This document shows, piece after piece, positions 1-8,513 of a DNA stretch of 64,000 nucleotides (within the stretch, counting starts at the first letter, position 1; every line of letters begins with the position of its first letter). A model generated the notes under the pieces. That model did no database searches and was not told where the DNA came from. It saw nothing but the letters and a program-made list of their open reading frames with translations. The position numbers were made by a program, and so were the translations under genes. This DNA comes from Bacillota bacterium (GTDB taxonomy: Bacteria > Bacillota > Clostridia > Lachnospirales > Lachnospiraceae). The stretch is from NCBI GenBank assembly GCA_023411215.1, contig JAEYOY010000002.1, positions 86,543 to 150,542 on the forward strand. The letters are read 5' to 3'.

Positions 1-773
1 TTCCTAAGGACGATACAACAGCAGACATTGTGAAAACAGCCATTGATTGTGGCTATCGCCATATTGATACAGCCTTTGCATATCAGAATGAAAAGTACGT
101 CGGTAAAGCAATAAGAGAATCCGGCTTAAAGCGCAGTGAATTATTTGTAACCAGTAAATTAGATAATCCGGACCACGGTTATGAAAAAACCCTGAAGGCT
201 TTTGAGATGACCATGGATAATCTGGGCTTGGATTATCTGGATCTTTACCTCATACACTGGCCTATTCCATTGGCATACCGTGACTGCTGGAAGGAAGTGA
301 ACGAAGGAACCTGGAAAGCCTTTGAGGAATTATATACCGAAGGTAAGATTAAGGCAATCGGTGTCAGCAACTTCCTAGAGCATCATATCGATGCCCTATT
401 GGAAACCGCTAAAACTGCCCCTATGGTGGACCAGCTGGAATTACATCCCGGGTATACTCAGCGAGATACCGTGAACTATTGTAAGGAAAAGCGAATGATT
501 GTAGAGGCTTGGAGTCCTTTAATCAAAGGCCAGATGGATTATCCAGTATTAATTGATATCGCTGCAAAACACAACAAAACAACTGCTCAGGTACTGCTTC
601 ACTGGAGCATCCAGCATGGTTATCTTCCACTTCCTAAGACTACCTCCAGGGATCGTATGCTGGAAAATGCTAATATTTTTGATTTTGAGCTTTCTTCTGA
701 AGATATTGATAACTTAAAAGCTCTGGAGGCTTATGGTCAGACGGGTCATCATCCTGATTTGGCTCCATTTTAA
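1..773 (+). CDS. Aldo/keto reductase, 5'-truncated by the window edge
   Basis: The reading frame is open from the first full codon (base 3), so the gene begins outside the window; an internal GTG at 30 is not a start. It is an NAD(P)H-dependent oxidoreductase of the aldo/keto reductase superfamily, reducing carbonyls in the cytoplasm. The catalytic tetrad of the family can be read directly: Asp in GYRHIDTA, Tyr in AYQNE, Lys in VTSKLDN and His in YLIHWP. The cofactor-side motif GVSNF and the C-terminal PLPKTTSRDRMLENA segment that binds the NADP phosphate are also present. About 257 residues are visible of a usual 270-285, so only the N-terminal strand region is missing. The natural substrate cannot be told. 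It is followed by hairpin element A and a strong terminator. Confidence 0.93.
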   Translation, partial: PKDDTTADIVKTAIDCGYRHIDTAFAYQNEKYVGKAIRESGLKRSELFVTSKLDNPDHGYEKTLKAFEMTMDNLGLDYLDLYLIHWPIPLAYRDCWKEVNEGTWKAFEELYTEGKIKAIGVSNFLEHHIDALLETAKTAPMVDQLELHPGYTQRDTVNYCKEKRMIVEAWSPLIKGQMDYPVLIDIAAKHNKTTAQVLLHWSIQHGYLPLPKTTSRDRMLENANIFDFELSSEDIDNLKALEAYGQTGHHPDLAPF

Positions 774-796
774 TAACAACTTCTCATCATAAATAC

Positions 797-1014
797 AAGG
801 GGCTGATGCAAAACGTATGGTATAAATGAAGGAAAGAACAACATGCATCCCTCACACACAGGTTGACGGACATCTTATTATTTTGTATGCCAATATCAAA
901 CATAAATGTTTGCTTTTGTCATACAAAATCAATAATCTGTCCGTCAAACAGTGTATTATGGGATGCATGTTATCCTATCCTTCAGCATTTGCTTATGTTA
1001 TACAACAGCCCTTA
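797..1014 (+). repeat. Long palindromic element, copy A (shared core 849-961)
   Basis: This is an imperfect hairpin of about 218 bases. The outer arms (AAGGGGCTG... against ...CAGCCCTT) fold back to an inner perfect 10-12 bp arm around ACATGCATCCC. The core carries CACACACAGGTTGACGG on the left, CCGTCAAACAGTGTATTA on the right and a terminal hairpin around CAAACATAAATGTTTG. The same core recurs at 9826-9940 and 37016-37128 with different outer arms that are again self-complementary. A short ORF across it (826-1020) is an artefact of the repeat. It sits directly downstream of the aldo/keto reductase. The function is unknown; see findings. Confidence 0.85.
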
Positions 1015-1026
1015 TCATGAATAAAA

Positions 1027-1085
1027 CGGCAGCTCTTATGTACTATATGGGTGTAAAGATCCTATATAGTACATAAGAGCTGCCG
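1027..1085. terminator. Strong bidirectional hairpin between convergent genes
   Basis: A perfect stem of about 22 bp (CGGCAGCTCTTATG... and its complement) has a loop of about 15 bases. It lies between the aldo/keto reductase (+) and the convergent GNAT operon (-), so it could end both. The T-tract is weak. Confidence 0.75.
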
Positions 1086-1127
1086 TATCATATAACGTAA
1101 GGCTTCGTAAGACACGATGCTTTCTTC

Positions 1128-1583
1128 TTATAATTCCTTGCTCATACAGATAGATTCCGTCATATTTTTATATTGACCATAATTATCGATGACCTTATAC
1201 CCCATTCTCAAATATAGCTTGGTAGCTGCAATCAACGGCTTTCCGGTCTCAAGTATCATACTTCGATAACCCTTCTCTCTTGCAATCGCCTCAAGTGCTT
1301 GAATTAATTCCTTAGAAACTCCCTGACCGCGATACTCTTGCCGAACAAAGACACGCTTCATTTCGGCTATGCCCTCTTCATAATGCTTAAAGCTGGCACA
1401 TGCGCATGGCAAATCATCATCATAAAACAGAACCACATCATGAATATTCTCTAACGTATTATACTGAACGTAATTCTTCCTCTGTTCAAATCCTCCGACC
1501 AATTCATCTAGGTTATTATCCAGAAGCCGGCAAAGCTCACTAAAATCCTGATTACGTCCATCCGTATATACACATTTCAACAT
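1128..1583 (-). CDS. GNAT family N-acetyltransferase
   Basis: This is a 151-residue GCN5-related acetyltransferase that would transfer an acetyl group from acetyl-CoA to an amine. The acetyl-CoA pyrophosphate-binding loop of motif A reads VRQEYRGQGVSKELIQALE, and the following strand-helix (MILETGKPLIAATKLYLRMGYK) ends in the classic FYxxxGF-like position. The start is supported by AGGAG seven bases upstream. It is the last gene of a three-gene minus-strand unit with a HAD phosphatase and a histidine phosphatase. The substrate cannot be predicted. Confidence 0.93.
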   Translation of the reverse strand: MLKCVYTDGRNQDFSELCRLLDNNLDELVGGFEQRKNYVQYNTLENIHDVVLFYDDDLPCACASFKHYEEGIAEMKRVFVRQEYRGQGVSKELIQALEAIAREKGYRSMILETGKPLIAATKLYLRMGYKVIDNYGQYKNMTESICMSKEL

Positions 1584-1635
1584 AGCTCATCTCCTAATAT
1601 TTGCACTTAGCTACCTCAATTACGGATTTGATTCT

Positions 1636-2250
1636 CTATATGATCTCGTATAGTTGAATGATATTCTTAATGTTGTAATCAGCTGTACCACATACTGCAC
1701 CGGCTTCGTCAAAGAAGCATGCATGGATACCAGCATTCTTTGCGGATAAGATGTCCAGATCCCGGTCTCCAATCATGATCGCTTCCTGTGGCTTCATCTG
1801 ATATCTCTCGGTTAGATGTAAGATGGCTGCCGGACTGGGCTTTCGCTCAAAGGAATTCGCAGAGGTAATACAATCCGTAAAATAATCATAGATCTGATGT
1901 TTCTGTAAAAAGGTAATGGACGAAATACCGCGATGCGTGAACAGATAATTATACCGGCCGGTTTCTTTAATATGCTTCAACAATTCTATGACCCCCGGAT
2001 AAGGCTTGCATTCCTCCAGTTCCATTTTTCTGCGTGTAGCTTCATACTCCTTTATGAATTCCTCATCAATAAGATATTGACCGGCATAATAGTGCAAAGC
2101 TTCGGAGATGGATACCTTCATCAACCGTATAATATCCTCCAAAGGCTCATTTACACCAATGCTTTGAAATGTCAGCTGCAGTGCTTTGCCCATAACTTCA
2201 TAGGTGTCAAAAAGTGTTCCGTCAAAATCCCATATCATATGCTTATACAT
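1636..2250 (-). CDS. HAD-superfamily hydrolase, phosphoglycolate-phosphatase-like
   Basis: This 204-residue cytoplasmic phosphatase has the HAD motifs in order: motif I DFDGTLFDT near the N terminus with the nucleophilic and acid/base Asp, motif II in YLFTHRG (Thr), motif III Lys in ERKPSPAA, and motif IV GDRDLDILSAKNAG. The alpha-helical cap between motifs I and II fits subclass IA, the Gph/YhaP type. The start is preceded by GGGAGG. It lies 15 bases downstream of the histidine phosphatase gene, so the two are probably co-transcribed. The substrate is unknown and could be a sugar phosphate, a nucleotide or phosphoglycolate. Confidence 0.92.
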   Translation of the reverse strand: MYKHMIWDFDGTLFDTYEVMGKALQLTFQSIGVNEPLEDIIRLMKVSISEALHYYAGQYLIDEEFIKEYEATRRKMELEECKPYPGVIELLKHIKETGRYNYLFTHRGISSITFLQKHQIYDYFTDCITSANSFERKPSPAAILHLTERYQMKPQEAIMIGDRDLDILSAKNAGIHACFFDEAGAVCGTADYNIKNIIQLYEII

Positions 2251-2265
2251 AGTATCCTCCCGCTA

Positions 2266-2898
2266 CTAGCTCCAATTCCTCTGGTGAAGCTGTTCGTGAC
2301 CTTCCAGGTGTGCATAATCATTAAAGCGATCCAGATAAAAACGATCATACTGCGGGTTATATACCAACTGGGTTATTCCCGTATTCACTAAGGATACTCC
2401 GAACAGAAATCGTCTTGCCTGGTTTTTCCCAAAGAGTGCCGCGAGTAGTACTCGTATGGTCCCACCATGGGTCACGACAACAATATTCTTCTTCCCGCTT
2501 TGGACAATTTCTTGTATTACCGGCATTGCACGCTCATATACCGAAGTTCCGTTTTCTCCCCCCGGATATGGAATATCCTCCATCATCTTCTTCTGCTCAA
2601 CTTTAAAATCAGCAAAATGCTCATCGATGTAGTCTTCCGTTTGGCCTGTCAATAACCCAAAGGAAATCTCACGAAGTTCCTCTCGAATAATATGAGGCAA
2701 CATTAATGCTTCATTTACAATTTCCGCAGTCTGCTTGGCTCGTATCAAATCACTTGAATAAAGTGCATCAATATTATATTTTTGTAATCGCTCCCGCAAC
2801 AGTCCGGCTTGTAGCCTCCCATCTTCAGAGAGCTCAACATCAACATTACATAAGGTGCTGTTTTGTCTTCCGTGTCGAATGAGATATAAATTAACCAT
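2266..2898 (-). CDS. Histidine phosphatase family protein (phosphoglycerate mutase-like)
   Basis: The 210-residue protein opens with VNLYLIRHGRQN, the RHG motif carrying the phosphohistidine, and has the second catalytic His in VVVTHGGTIRVLL. The acid Glu lies in the LREISFGLLTG segment. This arrangement is typical of CobC/GpmB-like phosphatases rather than true glycolytic mutases. I chose the ATG at 2898 rather than the GTG four codons upstream, because GGTGA sits at proper spacing and family members start right before the RHG strand. It is the first gene of the three-gene minus-strand unit. The substrate is not determinable. Confidence 0.9.
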   Translation of the reverse strand: MVNLYLIRHGRQNSTLCNVDVELSEDGRLQAGLLRERLQKYNIDALYSSDLIRAKQTAEIVNEALMLPHIIREELREISFGLLTGQTEDYIDEHFADFKVEQKKMMEDIPYPGGENGTSVYERAMPVIQEIVQSGKKNIVVVTHGGTIRVLLAALFGKNQARRFLFGVSLVNTGITQLVYNPQYDRFYLDRFNDYAHLEGHEQLHQRNWS

Positions 2899-3000
2899 AT
2901 TGATCGTCACCGCCTTATTCCCTGAGCATGAAAACGCTATAAATACATATAAATGCCTGAGGTTATTGTGCTACAGATATATAAGAGAATCCTAAAACCA

Positions 3001-4008
3001 TTATAATAAATGTAGATTTCTTCTATCTGCTTCTTCCATCACATCTTGCGGCCAGATTGAGGATTGTACTTCCCCAATATGCGCCTTACGTAAATAAAAC
3101 ATACATATCCTTGACTGACCGATACCACCACCAACGGTATAAGGAAGTTCTTTATTGATCAGAGCCTTTTGAAAGGGCAGCTCAGCTCGTTCCATACATC
3201 CGCTTATCTTCAACTGCTCCACCAGGGAATCTTCATCAACACGAATTCCCATAGAGGAAAGCTCTAATGCAATGTCCAAAATCGGATAATATACAATAAT
3301 ATCTCCATTAAGGTTCCAGTCATCATAATCAGGTGCTCTTCCATCATGACGTTCCCCTGAAGTTAAAGCACCACCAATTTGCATAATAAAAACAGCACCC
3401 TTATCTTTAGCGATCACATGTTCTCTCTCCTTGGGAGTAAGCTCCGGGTATCTATCCTCTAATTCCTGAGAAGAGATAAAAGTAATCTCCGCGGGTAGAA
3501 TTTCCTCAATATAATCATACTTGGAGGCCATATAGCTCTCTGTATTCTTAAGCGCAGCATAAACCTTACGTACGATAGCCTTCAGAGTGTCCAGATTCCT
3601 CTCACATTTATCAATGATCTTCTCCCAGTCCCATTGATCAACATAGATGGAGTGGATGTTGTCCGTCTCTTCATCTCTGCGTATCGCACTCATATCCGTA
3701 TATAGACCTTCATCTTTGTTAAAGCCGTATCTCTTAAGTGCCTGTCTTTTCCACTTAGCCAAGGAATGAACGATTTCAACCTGGGCATCGTCTTGTTCCT
3801 TTACCCCAAAGCTAACTGGTCTTTCTACACCGTTCAGGTTATCATTTAGACCTGTTTCGGGTTTTACAAAAAGTGGTGCAGAAACACGAGTCAGATTTAA
3901 TTGTTTTGCTAATTCTCTTTCAAAAAAATCCTTACAATATTTAATACCGATTTCTGTTTCTTTAATATCGATATTTGCTTTATACCCATCCGGTATCATC
4001 AATTTCAT
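3001..4008 (-). CDS. asnA: Aspartate--ammonia ligase (asparagine synthetase A)
   Basis: AsnA makes asparagine from aspartate, ammonia and ATP, giving AMP and pyrophosphate; its fold is related to class II aminoacyl-tRNA synthetases. The 335 residues match the family length. Recognisable family segments are LTRVSAPLFV, GLNDNLNGVERPV, VHSLAKWKRQAL, the YVDQWDWEK motif and the C-terminal TVGGGIGQSR. The ATG at 4008 is preceded by GGAGG at seven bases; a longer frame to 4068 adds 20 residues unlike AsnA and has no ribosome site. The gene stands alone with its own promoter and a palindrome just downstream of the -10 box. I see no T-box leader. Confidence 0.97.
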   Translation of the reverse strand: MKLMIPDGYKANIDIKETEIGIKYCKDFFERELAKQLNLTRVSAPLFVKPETGLNDNLNGVERPVSFGVKEQDDAQVEIVHSLAKWKRQALKRYGFNKDEGLYTDMSAIRRDEETDNIHSIYVDQWDWEKIIDKCERNLDTLKAIVRKVYAALKNTESYMASKYDYIEEILPAEITFISSQELEDRYPELTPKEREHVIAKDKGAVFIMQIGGALTSGERHDGRAPDYDDWNLNGDIIVYYPILDIALELSSMGIRVDEDSLVEQLKISGCMERAELPFQKALINKELPYTVGGGIGQSRICMFYLRKAHIGEVQSSIWPQDVMEEADRRNLHLL

Positions 4009-4052
4009 GGTCAGTCCTCCAATTGAACTATAAATCAACTCCGCTGTTATAC

Positions 4053-4095
4053 GTGCTATGTAGCACATTTTACATTTTTATTCATACTTTGTCAA
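4053..4095 (-). promoter_or_regulatory. asnA promoter with palindromic operator candidate
   Basis: Reading the minus strand, TTGACA (4090-4095) and TAAAAT (4067-4072) are separated by 17 bases, close to the sigma-A consensus. The palindrome GTGCTATGTAGCAC (4053-4066; 6-bp arms around TG) starts right after the -10 box, covering the likely start site. It is placed where a repressor would act. The regulator is unknown. Confidence 0.6.
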
Positions 4096-4190
4096 TATTA
4101 GTACAAAGTGTCAAATTACAGACATTTGCTAAGTAAGCATTGACTGAATGCGGCATCTGCAGCAATATGATTCTACAACAAAGCGGATTG

Positions 4191-4508
4191 CTAGTCCTGT
4201 TTCCTCTTAAGCTCATAAATATCATTATAGATCATCATCATAATACCAAATACATCATCACCGATGATACCAATCTGATGCGCATATTCTACAATAAAGC
4301 AGGTATAAGCAACAAACTTTAAATGCTGTAATAACAAATCGAAGCGTTCTGTATCATAATATTTCTTAACGATATTCCAATTATAATCGCTGATTTCCTT
4401 CACTGTTGCCTCAGGCTGTTTATTTATAAGCTCCAACAGCTCGTCCAGCTTCGATGCAACGAACAATCCTCTCAACTCCAAATCCAATTGACTATGTTCA
4501 TCTGTCAT
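4191..4508 (-). CDS. Hypothetical alpha-helical protein
   Basis: I do not recognise this 105-residue protein. It is predicted to be mostly helical and acidic, with no signal peptide. It contains a leucine-rich start (LDLELRGLFVASKLDELLELI) and a moderately hydrophobic stretch around FVAYTCFIVEYAHQIGIIGDDVFGIMMMIYNDIYEL near the C terminus. The ATG at 4508 has GGAGG nine bases upstream, so the 13 extra residues of the longer frame are not needed. It lies alone between asnA and a lipoprotein gene, all on the minus strand. Coding is supported by the ribosome site and protein-like composition only. Confidence 0.7.
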   Translation of the reverse strand: MTDEHSQLDLELRGLFVASKLDELLELINKQPEATVKEISDYNWNIVKKYYDTERFDLLLQHLKFVAYTCFIVEYAHQIGIIGDDVFGIMMMIYNDIYELKRKQD

Positions 4509-4636
4509 AAACTTTAACCTCCATTTCTTACATGAAATCATTGGCATACTGATCTTTACTGTAATTATCTTTCACATTGTAACATGCGAAATAAAAAATG
4601 TCCAAAAAAACCAGAAGAAACACACGAACGATAAAG

Positions 4637-4681
4637 GGGTGACAACCCAAAGAAGATTATTCTCCTTATGTTTTGTCACCC
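4637..4681 (-). terminator. Hairpin terminator after the lipoprotein gene
   Basis: GGGTGACA and TGTCACCC form an 8-bp stem just past the stop at 4709 on the minus strand, followed by CTTTAT. Confidence 0.6.
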
Positions 4682-4708
4682 TATATACCTCAATATCATT
4701 TTTTATTC

Positions 4709-5374
4709 TTATTTAACCATTTCTTTCTTTCCTGTCACCTTACTGGTTCCTTCCATTTCAAAAGAATCCATGGCCTCTTTTGTCGTAAAATAAATATTAC
4801 CTTCCACTGTTGCATCTTCCAGCTCAAAATCGGTTGCTGTAACGTATATATCGCCCTTGAATGTACCTCTAACAATACTGGCTTCCGGACTGCTTATTGT
4901 CAGCTTCGGAGCAGTCAAGGTATATCGAGCGGTAATATTACGATTTTCATCCTGAGCATAGAGCGCTATCTTACGTTCGATCTCATCCATACCGTCATCC
5001 TTCTTGCCGTTTTTGAATTCACCTTCCAGCAAAAGCTCTTTATCGAAAGACAAGTCCTTCGTCAGACAAATAATCCAGGTACCATCCTTACTAATTGCCT
5101 TCAGAAATGCCTCCTCATTATCGACTATAGATGCAGTCGTCACTGCATCCGTTGTTTCACCTGCTGCTGTTGTTGGTGCTGTAGTAGCTGCAGGAGTTGT
5201 TGGGGCAGTAGTTGCAGCCGTTGTCGGGGCGGTTGTTGGGGCCGTAGTTGCGGTCGCTTCTTTTGTAGGTGATGGAGAGGGTGATGTTGCCGCATTATCT
5301 CCATTCTTCTTTCCACAGCCAGTCATGACCAGCATGAATAACGCTATTATCGCGATAACAATTTTTAGTTTCAT
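4709..5374 (-). CDS. Lipoprotein with a Thr/Ala/Pro-rich linker
   Basis: The 221-residue secreted lipoprotein starts with KLKIVIAIIALFMLVMTGC, a signal peptide ending in a lipobox whose Cys is the lipidation site. Residues about 27-70 are a low-complexity linker built of TTAPTTA-like repeats, typical of cell-wall-spanning spacers. The C-terminal part (about 80-221) alternates short beta-strand-like segments (TLTAPKLTISSPEAS, GTFKGDIYVTATDFELEDATVEGNIYF), suggesting a small right-handed beta-helix. I do not recognise a named domain. The ATG at 5374 has AAGGAGG upstream, so the 15 extra residues of the longer frame are rejected. The linker DNA is repetitive and prone to length change. Confidence 0.85.
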   Translation of the reverse strand: MKLKIVIAIIALFMLVMTGCGKKNGDNAATSPSPSPTKEATATTAPTTAPTTAATTAPTTPAATTAPTTAAGETTDAVTTASIVDNEEAFLKAISKDGTWIICLTKDLSFDKELLLEGEFKNGKKDDGMDEIERKIALYAQDENRNITARYTLTAPKLTISSPEASIVRGTFKGDIYVTATDFELEDATVEGNIYFTTKEAMDSFEMEGTSKVTGKKEMVK

Positions 5375-5474
5375 ATAACTCCTCCTTAATAATAATGAAT
5401 TAACATTACTTTGATTCAATTATTACCACCTTTCCATAAAATCATTCAATATGCAAAAATTAGTAAGACAAAAA

Positions 5475-5527
5475 AGAACAGAGACCTGAAATCATGAATT
5501 AATTCATAATTCCAGGTCCTCTGCTCT
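5475..5527 (-). terminator. Terminator of the chvE-mmsAB operon
   Basis: This imperfect stem of about 20 bp, with arms AGAGCAGAGGACCTG and CAGGTCTCTGTTCT on the minus strand, is followed by TTTTTTG. It lies about 150 bases past mmsB and upstream of the lipoprotein gene. Confidence 0.7.
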
Positions 5528-5552
5528 AAATACATATAGGAGTCTATGTCAA

Positions 5553-5683
5553 AAACTTGTACGCTTGTGTTAGATCATGAACTTAAACATGTACATGATC
5601 TCCAGCTTCCGATCGTATTCTTACAAGCAAGCTTGTTATGCGAGTGCCATAGCTCGCATTATGAGTGCCATTGCTCGCATTAT
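5553..5683. repeat. Hairpin, dispersed 38-bp repeat and tandem 21-bp repeat
   Basis: Three things lie in the mmsB 3' region. AGATCATG and CATGATCT make a hairpin around 5570-5602. Bases 5609-5646 match 52352-52389 at 33 of 38 positions without gaps. A 21-base unit, GAGTGCCAT(A/T)GCTCGCATTAT, is repeated twice in tandem (5642-5662, 5663-5683), and the second unit overlaps the mmsB stop codon. Confidence 0.65.
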
Positions 5684-6837
5684 GCTATTTTTCCTCTCTT
5701 CTTGGAGAGTACATCGAAGGTTACTGCTGCAAGTAATACAACACCCTTAACAACCTTCTGTACATTACTGTCGATACCCATAATGGACATACCGTTGTTG
5801 ATAACGCCCATGAAGATAGCACCAATTACTACTCTCGGAACAGAACCGATACCACCGTATGCGGAAGCTCCACCAATATAACAGGAACCGATCGCATCCA
5901 TTTCATAGTTCATACCAGCAGTAGGCGCTGCCGAGTTGAAACGGGCAACACAGACAAGAGCTGCGACTGCACTTAAGAATGCCATGTTAACATATGCAAA
6001 AAAGAGAACACGGTTAGTATTAATACCGGAAAGCTTAGCTGCCTTCTCATTCCCGCCCATTGCATAGAGATAGCGTCCGGGAACAGTCTTAGTTGTATAA
6101 TAAGTATAAGCAAATACTATTACTGCGAGTAAGATCAGTATCATCGGAATACCCTTGTGACTAGCTAGGGAGAATGCCAATGCCATAACAATGATACAGA
6201 TGATTACAATCTGACTTGTTTCTGATAATACCGTATTAAGCTGATAGCCTTTCTTTCTCTTGTTCATTCTTGATATTAACATCGCGCATACATAAATGAC
6301 GCATACTACGATACCTATCATAATTGCAAGGATATTCAAATTACTGTTGAAAATGTCAGGAACATAGCTGTTAAATAGATTTAAATAGCTATCCGGGAAT
6401 GGTGATACCGTAAGACCGTCTAAAACGATAAGAGCAACACCACGCCATAAAAGCATTCCTGCCAGAGTAACAATGAATGCAGGGATTCTTAAGTATGCAA
6501 TCCAATAACCTTGAATTACACCGATTACGATACCAATGACAAGACAGATAACAATCGCCACCCAATTATTTACACGTTTATTAACAATCAGGGTACCTGC
6601 TATCGATCCGATCAAACATACGATAGATCCAACGGATAAGTCAATATTACCACCGGTTAAAATACAGATTAACATACCTACTGCAAGTATAACGACATAG
6701 CCGTTCTGAGCAATGAGGTTAGTAACATTCTGCGGAACAAGTAAAGTTCCATTTGTTGTTATTGTAAAAAATATGGTTACTACAATAAGCGCAATAATCA
6801 TCGTATTCTTTTTTAAAAGATCTTTTGCTTTATCCAT
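5680..6837 (-). CDS. mmsB: Sugar ABC transporter permease (MmsB/GguB/XylH type)
   Basis: This 385-residue inner-membrane permease of the CUT2 (ribose/xylose) class has about ten hydrophobic segments, starting with MIIALIVVTIFFTIT. The family block GMLICILTGGNIDLSVGSIV follows at about 55-75, and the late conserved ALVCVARFNSAAPTAGMNYEMDAI segment precedes IGGASAYGGIGSV. With MmsA and ChvE it forms a multiple-monosaccharide importer. AAAGGAG lies seven bases before the ATG, and only two bases separate it from the mmsA stop, so translation is coupled. It ends the operon before the terminator at 5475-5527. The exact sugar is not determinable. Confidence 0.94.
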   Translation of the reverse strand: MDKAKDLLKKNTMIIALIVVTIFFTITTNGTLLVPQNVTNLIAQNGYVVILAVGMLICILTGGNIDLSVGSIVCLIGSIAGTLIVNKRVNNWVAIVICLVIGIVIGVIQGYWIAYLRIPAFIVTLAGMLLWRGVALIVLDGLTVSPFPDSYLNLFNSYVPDIFNSNLNILAIMIGIVVCVIYVCAMLISRMNKRKKGYQLNTVLSETSQIVIICIIVMALAFSLASHKGIPMILILLAVIVFAYTYYTTKTVPGRYLYAMGGNEKAAKLSGINTNRVLFFAYVNMAFLSAVAALVCVARFNSAAPTAGMNYEMDAIGSCYIGGASAYGGIGSVPRVVIGAIFMGVINNGMSIMGIDSNVQKVVKGVVLLAAVTFDVLSKKRGKIA

Positions 6838-6839
6838 CG

Positions 6840-8378
6840 CTATACTCCTTTACTTGATTTTAATATTTGTCCCATGATTAGTTCCTGAGTTGCTTCCTCG
6901 CGGCTTACCTCGCCGACCATCTTGCCCTCATTCATAATGTAAATACGATCACACATGCCGAGAAGCTCCGGTAACTCGGAGGAAATCATAATGATTGATT
7001 TACCCTCAGCAACTAATTGATTAATTATGCAATAGATCTCGTATTTCGCGCCAACATCGATACCACGAGTCGGTTCATCAAGTATCATAATATCAGGATT
7101 TGCAAACATCCATTTACTGATTAATACTTTCTGCTGGTTACCACCGCTTAGGTTACCAACCATCTGCTCACCGGATGTACATTTGGTTCTAAGCTTTTCA
7201 ATATATTTATTTGTCGCATCAACCTCAAGATTTCGATCGATTATACCATTCTTACTCACTCCGGCCATATTTGCCAGCGTTGTATTAATACGGATCGGAT
7301 TTGTCAATACTAATCCATCCCCTTTACGATCCTCGGTAATATATGCTATCCTCTTTTCAATTGCCTGACGGGAGTTGTGAAGTTTTGTTTCCTGTCCGTT
7401 GAGTAACAAGGTACCGGTAATATCAACACCATAGCTTTTTCCAAAGATGGAAAGTGCCAATTCCGTACGTCCGGCGCCCATCAGTCCAGCAATGCCTACT
7501 ACTTCGCCTTTACGAACATGAAGTGATACATTGTCCACTACCTTACGCCCAGCATAGAGCGGATGGAATACAGTCCAGTTCTTCACCTCAAGATTCGTCT
7601 CACCGATGGGAACGCTTTCTCTCTTCGGGAAGCGATCTGTCAAGGTACGACCAACCATTCCCTTGATGATACGCTCTTCGCTGATATCCTCTGTCTTATT
7701 ATTCAAGGTCTCAATGGTAGAACCGTCACGAATGATTGTAATCTTATCTGCAACATATGAAATCTCATTCAACTTATGAGATATTATAATCGAAGTAAGT
7801 CCTTCTTTCTTAAACTGAAGCAGTAAATCCAATAATTTACGTGAATCTGCTTCATTTAAGGATGCAGTCGGCTCGTCAAGAATTAAAAGCTTAACATTCT
7901 TGGCCAACGCTTTTGCAATTTCTACTAATTGCTGTTTACCGACGCCGATATCTTTAATCAGAGTCTTAGAGGATTCATGGAGTCCTACGGTTGCAAGCAA
8001 TTCGTCTGCCTTACGATAAGTCTCCTCCCAATCAATACGAACCGCTTTACCGCGTTCGTTACCAAGGAACATGTTCTCGCCTATCGTCATATATGGAACA
8101 AGAGCGAGCTCCTGGTGAATAATAACGATACCTTTTTCTTCACTATCCTTTATCACATTGAATTTACATTCCTCACTTTGATAGAGGATTTCTCCTTCAT
8201 AGCTTCCATGAGGATAAATTCCGCTTAACACGTTCATAAGCGTTGATTTACCAGCTCCATTTTCGCCAACAAGTGCATGAATTTCACCTTCTTCAACTTG
8301 AAGGTTAACATTATCTAATGCTATGACTCCGGGGAAGCGTTTGGTAATATTTTTCATTTCCAATAATATTGCTGCCAA
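6840..8378 (-). CDS. mmsA: Sugar ABC transporter ATP-binding protein (MmsA/GguA/XylG type)
   Basis: This 512-residue double-ATPase powers sugar import. The first nucleotide-binding domain has Walker A GENGAGKST, signature VGKQQLVEIA and Walker B LLILDEPTASLNE. The second has the degenerate Walker A GLMGAGRTE typical of the CUT2 class, signature LSGGNQQK and Walker B IMILDEPTRGIDV. I place the start at TTG 8378: GGAGG is seven bases upstream, and the protein then begins AAILLEMKNITKRFPG, as in the family. The longer frame to 8495 would translate an intercistronic terminator. It lies between chvE and mmsB. Confidence 0.94.
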   Translation of the reverse strand: MAAILLEMKNITKRFPGVIALDNVNLQVEEGEIHALVGENGAGKSTLMNVLSGIYPHGSYEGEILYQSEECKFNVIKDSEEKGIVIIHQELALVPYMTIGENMFLGNERGKAVRIDWEETYRKADELLATVGLHESSKTLIKDIGVGKQQLVEIAKALAKNVKLLILDEPTASLNEADSRKLLDLLLQFKKEGLTSIIISHKLNEISYVADKITIIRDGSTIETLNNKTEDISEERIIKGMVGRTLTDRFPKRESVPIGETNLEVKNWTVFHPLYAGRKVVDNVSLHVRKGEVVGIAGLMGAGRTELALSIFGKSYGVDITGTLLLNGQETKLHNSRQAIEKRIAYITEDRKGDGLVLTNPIRINTTLANMAGVSKNGIIDRNLEVDATNKYIEKLRTKCTSGEQMVGNLSGGNQQKVLISKWMFANPDIMILDEPTRGIDVGAKYEIYCIINQLVAEGKSIIMISSELPELLGMCDRIYIMNEGKMVGEVSREEATQELIMGQILKSSKGV

Positions 8379-8466
8379 TTTGACCCCTCCTATATCTATT
8401 TGGTTATCCTGTCTGTCTAACATTAGCGAGTAAGCCAAGATCAAACCATATTTACATGAAAAAACA

Positions 8467-8497
8467 GGGTGTTGCAGTACTTCCTGCCACAACACCC
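8467..8497 (-). terminator. Intercistronic terminator between chvE and mmsA
   Basis: On the minus strand GGGTGTTG and CAACACCC form a stem, followed by TGTTTTTT, only 17 bases after the chvE stop. This is a factor-independent terminator inside the operon. It should be partial, giving more binding protein than membrane components. Confidence 0.75.
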
Positions 8498-8513
8498 TTA
8501 TTGTTGAGTGCTT

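Noticed and set aside
826..1020. Short ORF inside element A, and similar ones at 9821-10054 and 36930-37157
   Set aside because: All three arise from the repeated hairpin core; their weak similarity (PHTQVD-like start) comes from that core, and no ribosome site precedes them.
4673..5272. 199-codon Cys-rich plus-strand frame
   Set aside because: Antisense shadow of the lipoprotein gene; the Cys and Arg runs come from the reverse of its Thr/Ala/Pro repeats.
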